This document shows positions 7,030-12,610 of a stretch of DNA of 12,610 nt, in pieces. Location: assembly GCF_938030755.1 (NCBI RefSeq), contig NZ_CALHIF010000085.1:1-12610 (forward strand), written 5' to 3'. The notes beneath the pieces are model-generated. The model made no database searches. It had not been told where the DNA came from and was given only the letters and a program-made list of their open reading frames with translations. The position numbers and the translations under genes are program-made. Numbering within the stretch: the first letter of the stretch is position 1; every line of letters starts with the position of its first letter. The DNA is from an uncultured Granulicatella sp. (lineage in GTDB: Bacteria; Bacillota; Bacilli; Lactobacillales; Aerococcaceae).

Positions 7030-7524
7030 ATGAAAACGAAAGAAGAATGGATTGAAGAATTATCCTTAGAATCACATGTAGAAGGTGGCTATTTTAGACA
7101 AACCTATAAAGCGGTTGAAACTGTAGAACTACCAGACGGACGCACCCGATCTCTTTCTACCTCTATTCTATTTTTATTAACGAACCAAAATCCATCCCAC
7201 TTCCATCTGCTCTCATCTGATGAAATCTGGTACTATCACTACGGACATGCGTTAACCGTGCATATGATTCACCCTGATGGTACTTACGAAACAGTAGAAA
7301 TCGGACCAGGAGAAGGTCAAAAGCTTCAATTCACTGTTCCTGCAGGAGTCATCTTTGGATCTACCATTGAATCAGACAACAAAGAAGACTTTGCTATTGT
7401 GAGTTGTAGCGTGACACCTGGTTTTGAATATGAAGATTTCAAACTCTATACACAAGAAGAATTATTAGAAAAGTATCCTGAGCACGAAGAGATTATTCGC
7501 CGTCTTGCTGTCATTACAAAATAA
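7030..7524 (+). CDS. Cupin_5 (DUF985) family protein
   Basis: A 164-residue single-domain cupin of the DUF985/Cupin_5 family. The family signature is visible in order: HVEGGYFRQTY near 16-26, a strand ending in FLLTNQNPSHFHLL, SSDEIWYYHYGHAL, then LGPGEG-like and VPAGVIFGS turns, and finally CSVTPGFEYEDFKLY near 135-150. The histidines and glutamate in the SHFHLLSSDEIW segment are the likely metal or ligand site of the barrel. Members of this family resemble sugar-epimerase-like cupins, but no reaction is established, so I assign none. It has a strong promoter and AGGAGG ribosome binding site, and stands alone on the plus strand among minus-strand genes. It shares a terminator with dnaJ. Confidence 0.88.
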   Translation: MKTKEEWIEELSLESHVEGGYFRQTYKAVETVELPDGRTRSLSTSILFLLTNQNPSHFHLLSSDEIWYYHYGHALTVHMIHPDGTYETVEIGPGEGQKLQFTVPAGVIFGSTIESDNKEDFAIVSCSVTPGFEYEDFKLYTQEELLEKYPEHEEIIRRLAVITK

Positions 7525-7539
7525 GCAACAAAATAAGCA
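7516..7539. repeat. Tandem 12-bp duplication across the cupin stop codon
   Basis: The unit ACAAAATAAGCA occurs twice without spacer. The first copy contains the TAA stop of the cupin gene (7522-7524). The second copy puts another in-frame TAA 12 bases later. It looks like a replication-slippage duplication. Confidence 0.8.
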
Positions 7540-7540
7540 A

Positions 7541-7577
7541 AAAAAGAACTTAGCATATTCGTTGCTAAGTTCTTTTT
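7541..7577. terminator. Bidirectional terminator between the cupin gene and dnaJ
   Basis: A 15-bp perfect stem (AAAAAGAACTTAGCA with TGCTAAGTTCTTTTT) closes a 7-base loop. A- and T-runs at the base make it active in both directions. It starts 5 bases after the dnaJ stop codon and ends the hrcA operon as well as the cupin transcript. Confidence 0.92.
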
Positions 7578-7581
7578 CCAT

Positions 7582-8763
7582 TTATTCAAATGTATCTTTA
7601 AATGCGTTCTTCATCTTGTCGAAGAAGTTTTCTTCGCCATTATGAAGTTCTGTTCCTTCCTCATTAGCAAATACTTGTAAAGCTTGTCTTTGCTTATCTG
7701 TAAGCTTCTTAGGAGTGTCTACGATGACTTCAACATGTTGGTCACCATTTCCTGTACCACGAAGTTTTGGAGCTCCCTTACCACGTAAACGTAAAATAGT
7801 TCCTGATTGTGTTCCAGCAGGAACTTTTAATTTTACTTTACCGTGAACAGTTGGTACATCGACCTCATCTCCAAGAGCAGCTTGGGCAAAGTTCACATGA
7901 AGTTGATAGTAAATATCTGCTCCTTGACGTTTGAACGTCTTACTTTGAGCAACTCTAAAGATGACATAAAGGTCACCATAAGGGCCACCATTGAAACCTA
8001 CTTCCCCTTGTCCTTGAAGGCGCATTTGGTTTCCATCTTCAACCCCAGCAGGGACTTTCACTTTCACTTTATGTGTTTCATCTACTTGACCATGACCGTG
8101 ACAGGTTGGACATTTTTCTTTAATTTCTTGTCCTGTACCATGACACACATCACAAGTTGTTTGACTCATCATACGACCAAATGGTGTATTTCTTTCAACA
8201 TTAATCACACCTGAACCATGACATTTAGAACATGTTGTTGGACTTGTTCCAGGTTTTGCTCCACTACCATGGCACGTTTGACATTCGTCACTACGATGGT
8301 AATGAATCGTTTCTTCTTTACCAAAGATAGCTTCTTCAAATGTTAAATCCATGACATATTGAAGGTCAGCCCCTTGACGTGGCATGTTCGCACGGTTACT
8401 ACGACCGCCTCCGCCACCGAAGAAACTACTAAAGATATCTTCGAATCCGCCAGTAAAGTTTCCATTACCGCCAAATCCTCCGAATCCATCGAATCCATCA
8501 AATCCGCCACTAAAACCTCCGCCGCTAAATCCGGAATTTGGATCATAAGAAGCATGTCCGTATTGGTCATAAGCAGCACGTTTTTGAGCGTCGCCTAAGA
8601 TTTCATAAGCTTCAGCAATTTCTTTGAATTTTTCATCTGCTCCAGGTTCTTTGTTAATATCTGGATGGTATTTTTTAGATAATTTACGATAAGCTTTCTT
8701 AATATCTGCTTCAGAGGCATCTTTTGATACGCCTAAAATTTCATATAAATCTCTTTTGGCCAC
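7582..8763 (-). CDS. dnaJ: Chaperone DnaJ (Hsp40)
   Basis: Co-chaperone that delivers unfolded proteins to DnaK and stimulates its ATPase. The 393-residue protein is a full type I DnaJ. It has a J domain at 1-68 with HPD at 33-35, a long G/F-rich linker (about 76-125, with repeated GFDG/GFGG units), and four zinc-binding CxxCxGxG motifs starting at 161, 178, 204 and 218. The C-terminal substrate-binding domains follow. The start is GTG (8763-8761), supported by AAGGAGG nine bases upstream and by the conserved N-terminus MAKRDLYEILGV. It lies 89 bases after dnaK with a stem-loop in the gap, and is the last gene of the heat-shock operon, ending at the bidirectional terminator. Confidence 0.97.
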   Translation of the reverse strand: MAKRDLYEILGVSKDASEADIKKAYRKLSKKYHPDINKEPGADEKFKEIAEAYEILGDAQKRAAYDQYGHASYDPNSGFSGGGFSGGFDGFDGFGGFGGNGNFTGGFEDIFSSFFGGGGGRSNRANMPRQGADLQYVMDLTFEEAIFGKEETIHYHRSDECQTCHGSGAKPGTSPTTCSKCHGSGVINVERNTPFGRMMSQTTCDVCHGTGQEIKEKCPTCHGHGQVDETHKVKVKVPAGVEDGNQMRLQGQGEVGFNGGPYGDLYVIFRVAQSKTFKRQGADIYYQLHVNFAQAALGDEVDVPTVHGKVKLKVPAGTQSGTILRLRGKGAPKLRGTGNGDQHVEVIVDTPKKLTDKQRQALQVFANEEGTELHNGEENFFDKMKNAFKDTFE

Positions 8764-8799
8764 TGATTTGCCCCTCCTTTTCTTTCATAGTTTACAAAG

Positions 8800-8839
8800 G
8801 ATATGGGCGTAAGGCCACTAAGTAGTCTTACACCCTATC
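8800..8839 (-). other. Stem-loop in the dnaK-dnaJ gap
   Basis: On the minus strand GATAGGGTGTAAG pairs with CTTACGCCC(A)TATC: 13 bp with one G-U pair and one bulged A, around a 13-base loop. No U-tract follows, so it is not a standard terminator. In position it could be an mRNA processing or stability element that sets the ratio of DnaK to DnaJ (inference). The dnaJ ribosome binding site lies about 20 bases downstream and remains free. Confidence 0.6.
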
Positions 8840-8852
8840 ATTTTAGCAAATA

Positions 8853-10688
8853 TTAGTCTACTTCTTCGAAGTCAGCGTCAACAACGCCATCGTTATTTGA
8901 AGATGCTTGCTCTGTTGGACCTTCTTGAGAAGCGCCAGCTGCTTGTTGTGCTGCGGCAGCTTGTTCATAAAGTTTAACAGTTAAGTTTTGTACCACTTCA
9001 TTTAAAGCGTCACGTTTTACTTTCATTGCTTCTAAGTCATTTGCTTCTACAGCTGCTTTTAATTCATCACGAGCTGTTTCAGCTTTTTGAACATCACTAG
9101 CATCCACTTTACCATCTAATTCTTTCAATGTTTTATCAACAGTGAAGATTAATTGGTCAACTTCGTTACGTAAATCTACTTCTTCTTTACGTTTTTTATC
9201 TGCTTCAGCATTTGCTTCTGCATCTTTCACCATACGTTCGATTTCTTCATCAGATAAACCAGAAGAAGATTTGATTGTAATGGCTTGTTCTTTACCAGTG
9301 CCTAAATCTTTAGCACGAACGTTTACAATACCGTTTTTATCGATATCAAATGTTACTTCGATTTGTGGAACACCACGAGGAGCAGCTGGAATGTCTGTTA
9401 ATTGGAAGCGACCTAAAGTCTTGTTATCTGCTGCCATTGGACGTTCACCTTGTAATACGTGTACGTCTACTGCTGGTTGATTATCTGCAGCTGTTGAGAA
9501 TACTTGTGATTTGCTTGTTGGGATTGTAGTGTTACGTTCGATTAATTTTGTGAACACTCCACCCATTGTTTCAATACCAAGTGATAATGGTGTTACGTCT
9601 AATAATACGATGTCTTTTACATCACCAGAGATAACTCCACCTTGGATAGCAGCCCCCATAGCCACTACTTCGTCTGGGTTCACTGATTTGTTTGGTTCTT
9701 TACCAGTTTCATTACGAACAGCTTCAACAACTGCAGGAATACGAGTTGATCCACCAACTAATAATACTTGGTCGATATCAGAAGCTGATAAACCTGCGTC
9801 AGCTAACGCACGACGAACTGGTTCTTTTGTACGTTCTACTAAATCTAATGTTAATTGGTCAAATTTAGCACGAGTTAATGTTACTTCTAAGTGTAATGGG
9901 CCAGCTGCACCCGCAGAAATAAATGGTAGACTGATTTGAGTTTGAGATACACCTGATAAGTCTTTTTTAGCTTTTTCAGCAGCATCTTTCAAACGTTGCA
10001 TAGCCATTTTATCGCTTGATAAATCAATACCGTTATCGCGTTTGAATTCTTCTACTAAGAAATCAATGATTTTTTGGTCGAAGTCATCCCCACCAAGATG
10101 GTTATCACCAGCTGTAGATAATACGTCGAATACGCCATCACCTAATTCAAGGATAGATACGTCGAATGTACCACCACCAAGGTCGAATACTAAGATTTTT
10201 TCTTCGTGGTCAACTTTATCTAAACCATATGCAAGAGCTGCTGCTGTTGGTTCGTTAACGATACGTTCAACTTCTAAACCAGCGATACGACCAGCGTCTT
10301 TAGTTGCTTGACGTTGTGCATCGTTGAAGTATGCAGGTACTGTAATAACTGCTTTTTCAACTTTTTCTCCAAGATATTCTTCAGCATAACCTTTTAAGTA
10401 TTGTAGAATCATTGCTGAAATTTCTTGTGGTGTATAAGATTTACCTTCGATTTCTACTTTATATCCTGTTTCACCCATGTGACGTTTAATTGAAGAAATT
10501 GTATTTGGGTTTGTTACAGCTTGACGTTTTGCAACTTCACCTACTTGAATTTCTCCATTTTTGAACGCTACAACAGATGGTGTTGTACGGTTTCCTTCTG
10601 GGTTTGCAATAATTTTTGCTTCGTTACCTTCTAAAACAGCTACTGCTGAGTTTGTTGTTCCTAAGTCAATACCAATAATTTTACTCAT
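8853..10688 (-). CDS. dnaK: Chaperone DnaK (Hsp70)
   Basis: ATP-driven chaperone for folding and protection of proteins, working with DnaJ and GrpE. The 611-residue protein carries the Hsp70 signatures: IDLGTTNS at 7-14, VFDLGGGTFDVSIL at about 167-180 and VLLVGGSTRIPAV at about 308-320. The interdomain linker with DVTPLSLG at 364-371 precedes the substrate-binding domain and a helical lid. The C-terminus ends in an acidic DADFEEVD tail as in other bacterial DnaKs. The length fits Gram-positive DnaK, which is shorter than the enterobacterial form. The ATG is preceded by TAGGAG at a spacing of about 10. It is 49 bases after grpE; that gap is almost pure A and T. Its regulation comes from the operon promoter with CIRCE and the CtsR-like site. 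Confidence 0.98.
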   Translation of the reverse strand: MSKIIGIDLGTTNSAVAVLEGNEAKIIANPEGNRTTPSVVAFKNGEIQVGEVAKRQAVTNPNTISSIKRHMGETGYKVEIEGKSYTPQEISAMILQYLKGYAEEYLGEKVEKAVITVPAYFNDAQRQATKDAGRIAGLEVERIVNEPTAAALAYGLDKVDHEEKILVFDLGGGTFDVSILELGDGVFDVLSTAGDNHLGGDDFDQKIIDFLVEEFKRDNGIDLSSDKMAMQRLKDAAEKAKKDLSGVSQTQISLPFISAGAAGPLHLEVTLTRAKFDQLTLDLVERTKEPVRRALADAGLSASDIDQVLLVGGSTRIPAVVEAVRNETGKEPNKSVNPDEVVAMGAAIQGGVISGDVKDIVLLDVTPLSLGIETMGGVFTKLIERNTTIPTSKSQVFSTAADNQPAVDVHVLQGERPMAADNKTLGRFQLTDIPAAPRGVPQIEVTFDIDKNGIVNVRAKDLGTGKEQAITIKSSSGLSDEEIERMVKDAEANAEADKKRKEEVDLRNEVDQLIFTVDKTLKELDGKVDASDVQKAETARDELKAAVEANDLEAMKVKRDALNEVVQNLTVKLYEQAAAAQQAAGASQEGPTEQASSNNDGVVDADFEEVD

Positions 10689-10737
10689 ATTTAATTCACT
10701 CCTATTATTTAAATTTATTATTTTAAAATTTGTCTAT

Positions 10738-11292
10738 TTATTGTGCTACGATAACCATTGCTGGTCGCAGTACGCGGTCTTTTAATTTGTATCCTTTTTG
10801 ATACACTTGAACCACTTGATCTGCTTCTTGCCCCTCTTCTACTGGAACAGTTTGAACGGCGTGATGCAATGTTGGATCAAACGGTTGGTTTAAAGCATCG
10901 ATTTCTTCGATTCCTTCTTCTTTTAGTGCATAAAGGAACCCTTCATACACCATCTCAATACCTTTCTTAAGGTTTTGAGCTTCTTCTGACTCACTTGGAG
11001 AAGCGATTGCTCTCTCAAGGTTATCAATCACATTTAATAAATTTTGTGCAAGAGTTTGACTACGATATTTTGCAGCGTCTTGTCTTTCTTTTGCATTTCT
11101 CTTTTGGATATTTGAGATTTCAGCAGATAATCGATATACTTGATCGTTCAACTTCTCTACTTCTTGTTGTAATTTCTCTTCATTCGAAAGTTCTGTTGTG
11201 GTTTCTTCAGTAACTTCTTCTTGAGGAGCTTCATCTGCAACAATTTTTTCTTCTTTTAATTCTTCTTTAGTGTTTTGTTCATTTGTTTCCAA
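10738..11292 (-). CDS. grpE: Nucleotide exchange factor GrpE
   Basis: Releases ADP from DnaK and acts as the temperature-sensitive timer of the Hsp70 cycle; works as a dimer in the cytoplasm. The 184-residue protein has a very acidic, low-complexity N-terminus (about 1-40, rich in E and T) and a long coiled-coil helix (about 40-90). The C-terminal beta domain contains the family signature, with FDPTLHHAV, VVQVYQKGYKL and RVLRPAMVIV. The start is TTG (11292-11290): AAGGAG lies eight bases upstream, no in-frame ATG exists until far into the helix, and an upstream ATG in the leader is out of frame. It follows hrcA by 17 bases, so the two are clearly in one operon. Confidence 0.96.
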   Translation of the reverse strand: METNEQNTKEELKEEKIVADEAPQEEVTEETTTELSNEEKLQQEVEKLNDQVYRLSAEISNIQKRNAKERQDAAKYRSQTLAQNLLNVIDNLERAIASPSESEEAQNLKKGIEMVYEGFLYALKEEGIEEIDALNQPFDPTLHHAVQTVPVEEGQEADQVVQVYQKGYKLKDRVLRPAMVIVAQ

Positions 11293-11309
11293 GATTTCAT
11301 CTCCTTACT

Positions 11310-12350
11310 TTATAAGTTACGATAATAATCTTCTATCGTGGTCGCTAACTCTTCCTTGAGTCCTTTTACAATTGATAATACATTCGAATACGGCATATTC
11401 TTGGGACCAAGTAATGCAATCAATCCAGTATCTTGGTTTGGTGTTTGATAACTAGCAGTTACTAAACTAAAGTCACCAAGTAACGGATGATCCATTTCCG
11501 AGCCTAACCTTATTTGAATATCTTGATTCTCATTTGTAACAAGTCGATGTAATTTCGTTTGATCATCCATCAATTGATAGATTCCTTTAAGATGATCAAC
11601 GTTAGCATGATGATCAAAATAATTGAGCAAATACCTTCTACCAGCAACATGAATTCGATCGTTTTCAAATCGATTCATCATCTCTTGAATCACTTTGACA
11701 ATCTGAATTTGAGAATTCATATAACGATTCATTAGAATTGGTAAATCCGTTTTTAATCGTTTAGCAACGATATCTAACGGAACTCCGATTAACTCATCAT
11801 TGATGATACGAACTACTTTATCTAAATCAGTATCATCAATCATCCCTGGAATTGTATAGACTTTGTTTTCAACTAAACCATTGCTGATAACAACGATTGC
11901 CATCACTTGATTTGGGTTTAATCGAACAAGTCTAAAACCAGATAATGTTGCAGTTTTCACTTCAGGTCCAAAAGAAATTGCGGTGTAATTCGTTAACGTT
12001 GATAATATATCTGCCGATAAACGAAATACATCTTGAATCTCTAAAGTGGACTGTTGGAAAACCTCTCGAATTTGATTTCGAATGCTTAAAGGAACTGGTT
12101 GCTTTTGTCCGGGCAAGATATTGTCAATATAGTAACGATAACCTTTATTAGAAGGTACTCGTCCTGAAGAGGTATGGTTTTTTTCTAGGTATCCCATCTC
12201 TTCTAACTTCATCATTTCATTGCGGATTGTCGCTGAACTAAAAGGTAATTCTGCAACTTCCATCAACTTTTTAGACCCTACTGGTTCCAACGTTTCCGTA
12301 TATAATTGTATAATTAGTTGTAAGATTAGCAATTGTCTATTGGTTAACAT
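11310..12350 (-). CDS. hrcA: Heat-inducible transcription repressor HrcA
   Basis: Represses class I heat-shock genes by binding CIRCE; its folding depends on the GroE chaperonin in the species studied. The N-terminal winged helix-turn-helix (about 1-75) shows MLTNRQLLILQ, PVGSKKL, PFSSATIRNEM and SGRVPSNKGYRYYID, all typical of HrcA. A GAF-like ligand or dimer domain follows, with the family C-terminal LIALLGPKNMPYSNV segment near 310-325. Two ATGs are adjacent (12353 and 12350). GAGGTGA lies 2 and 5 bases before them, and the family begins MLTNRQ, so I prefer 12350 (346 residues). A GTG at 12359 overlaps the ribosome binding site and is unlikely. It is the first gene of hrcA-grpE-dnaK-dnaJ and autoregulates the operon, since CIRCE lies in its own leader. 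Confidence 0.97.
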   Translation of the reverse strand: MLTNRQLLILQLIIQLYTETLEPVGSKKLMEVAELPFSSATIRNEMMKLEEMGYLEKNHTSSGRVPSNKGYRYYIDNILPGQKQPVPLSIRNQIREVFQQSTLEIQDVFRLSADILSTLTNYTAISFGPEVKTATLSGFRLVRLNPNQVMAIVVISNGLVENKVYTIPGMIDDTDLDKVVRIINDELIGVPLDIVAKRLKTDLPILMNRYMNSQIQIVKVIQEMMNRFENDRIHVAGRRYLLNYFDHHANVDHLKGIYQLMDDQTKLHRLVTNENQDIQIRLGSEMDHPLLGDFSLVTASYQTPNQDTGLIALLGPKNMPYSNVLSIVKGLKEELATTIEDYYRNL

Positions 12351-12365
12351 CATAGTCACCTCTCT

Positions 12366-12392
12366 TTAGCACTTGACTAAGACGAGTGCTAA
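12366..12392. promoter_or_regulatory. CIRCE operator (HrcA binding site)
   Basis: The inverted repeat TTAGCACTT - 9 bases - GAGTGCTAA matches the CIRCE consensus TTAGCACTC-N9-GAGTGCTAA at 17 of 18 arm positions. It lies between the predicted transcription start (near 12396, minus strand) and the hrcA start codon, the usual repressing position. Confidence 0.97.
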
Positions 12393-12402
12393 CCACATTT
12401 AT

Positions 12403-12431
12403 AATTTAACACATTGGTCAAATTAAGTCAA
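12403..12431 (-). promoter_or_regulatory. Sigma-A-type promoter of the hrcA operon
   Basis: On the minus strand TTGACT (12431-12426) and TAAATT (12408-12403) are separated by 17 bases. CIRCE begins about 10 bases downstream of the -10 box. The -35 box overlaps a CtsR-like heptad repeat. Confidence 0.7.
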
Positions 12432-12432
12432 C
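12416..12432 (+). promoter_or_regulatory. CtsR-type operator overlapping the -35 box of hrcA
   Basis: GGTCAAA - TTA - AGTCAAC is a direct heptad repeat with 3-base spacing. The CtsR consensus is RGTCAAA-NAN-RGTCAAA; 13 of the 14 heptad positions agree, and the middle of the spacer is T rather than A. It covers the -35 box and part of the spacer, so bound CtsR would block RNA polymerase. CtsR itself is not encoded in this window. Confidence 0.72.
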
Positions 12433-12504
12433 ATGAAAACACTAGGACTTTAGACCGATTTTGATGAACTAAAATAAAAAGGTCAAAGTTGTTTAAAAGA
12501 TGAC

Positions 12505-12527
12505 TGGACTGACCCCAAAAAATGAGA
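12505..12527. mobile_element. Possible decayed IS3-family terminus
   Basis: This stretch (TGGACTGACCCC, then an A-run and ATGAGA) resembles the sequence at 12556-12578 (TGAAGTGCACCCC, A-run, GTTAGA) in the same orientation, 51 bases away. Both begin with TG and contain ACCCCAAAA, the style of IS3/IS150-type ends in low-GC Gram-positives. No transposase is attached in the window. It may be a remnant or simply similar by chance. Confidence 0.3.
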
Positions 12528-12530
12528 ATT

Positions 12531-12610
12531 TAATAAAAACACCCTAGGCTACCGTTGAAGTGCACCCCAAAAGTTAGACACAAAATCTAACTTTTGGGGT
12601 GTTTTTATTA
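12531..12610. repeat. Outer inverted repeat around the right-edge hairpin
   Basis: TAATAAAAACACCC (12531-12544) is the exact reverse complement of GGGTGTTTTTATTA (12597-12610), a 14-bp perfect match separated by 52 bases. The right arm overlaps the right arm of the 16-bp hairpin at 12563-12601 by five bases. Both pairings therefore cannot form completely at once. Confidence 0.75.
12556..12610. mobile_element. Probable end of an IS3-family element running off the right edge
   Basis: It begins TGAAGTGCACCCC and contains a perfect 16-bp inverted repeat (CACCCCAAAAGTTAGA at 12563-12578 and its complement at 12586-12601) around a 7-base loop, followed by TTTTT. IS3-family (IS150-type) elements of Lactobacillales often start with TG, a CCCCAAAAGTTAGAC segment and a terminator-like hairpin that shields the transposase from outside transcription. 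That recall is the basis for the call; no transposase is visible here. Whether this is the left or right end cannot be decided. The alternative is an ordinary bidirectional terminator of a gene beyond the edge. Confidence 0.55.

Noticed and set aside
8401..8540. Repeated GGATTTG/CCGCCA-like units
   Set aside because: They encode the normal DnaJ G/F linker and are not a DNA repeat or CRISPR.
8343..8598. Open frames on both strands across the G/F region of dnaJ
   Set aside because: They are low-complexity by-products of the glycine/phenylalanine repeats and have no support of their own.
9142..10311. Several long open frames on the plus strand opposite dnaK (for example 9511-9939)
   Set aside because: They are antisense shadows of the strongly biased dnaK codons, with no ribosome binding sites or recognisable protein features.
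10708..10736. Possible dnaK promoter in the grpE-dnaK gap (TAGACA, 17 bases, TTTAAA)
   Set aside because: The gap is nearly all A and T, so weak matches are expected; the -10 box is poor (4 of 6).
12351..12359. GTG start for hrcA at 12359
   Set aside because: The GTG is part of the GAGGTGA ribosome binding site; the paired ATGs downstream fit better.
12400..12405. TATAAT on the plus strand beside CIRCE
   Set aside because: The only -35-like TTGACT on that strand is 21 bases away and no plus-strand gene follows; it is AT-rich promoter DNA of the opposite strand.
1..12610. Search for tRNA, rRNA, CRISPR arrays, toxin-antitoxin pairs, phage or defence genes
   Set aside because: Nothing in any intergenic stretch or open frame supports them; the coding content is ordinary core and near-core genes.

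Overview
The window is about 12.6 kb of AT-rich chromosomal DNA from a low-GC Gram-positive bacterium. It has strong AGGAGG-type ribosome binding sites, sigma-A promoters, U-tract terminators, an hrcA-grpE-dnaK-dnaJ operon with a CIRCE operator, and YneF, MgtE and ROK fructokinase proteins of Firmicute type. A lactic-acid-bacterium-like member of the Lactobacillales (possibly Carnobacteriaceae or a relative such as Granulicatella) fits, but genus is inference from protein flavour only.

Layout, left to right. (1) 1-252: the 5' end of an unidentified membrane-protein gene runs off the left edge on the minus strand, divergent from plsC; each has its own promoter. (2) 253-1169: plsC (+) converges with a small yneF-like membrane protein gene (-), separated by a perfect 24-bp palindrome and a bidirectional terminator. 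(3) 1291-3640: a ROK fructokinase and a MATE efflux pump, both minus strand, separated by a terminator and a new promoter. (4) 3700-6913: lepA and mgtE on the minus strand, probably one transcript (mgtE first) ending in a hairpin just ahead of the MATE gene. (5) 7030-7524: a Cupin_5 (DUF985) gene on the plus strand. Its promoter is back-to-back with that of mgtE, and it ends in a terminator shared with dnaJ. (6) 7582-12350: the class I heat-shock operon hrcA-grpE-dnaK-dnaJ, read right to left. (7) 12393-12610: control region of that operon, followed by repeat sequences that look like the ends of IS3-family insertion sequences and continue past the right edge.

How it works together: DnaK, DnaJ and GrpE form the Hsp70 folding machine and HrcA represses the operon through CIRCE. 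A CtsR-type heptad repeat overlaps the -35 box of the same promoter, so control by both HrcA and CtsR is predicted. LepA (EF4) acts on stalled ribosomes and MgtE imports Mg2+, so an mgtE-lepA transcript would join Mg2+ supply with ribosome function (inference). The other genes are housekeeping lipid, sugar and efflux functions.

I found no RNA genes, CRISPR array, phage genes or complete mobile element, and no convincing new multi-gene system. The most interesting parts are regulatory: the double heat-shock operator, the IS-like termini beside it, abutting divergent promoters, a dnaK-dnaJ intergenic hairpin, and a terminator-like hairpin directly ahead of the MATE gene.
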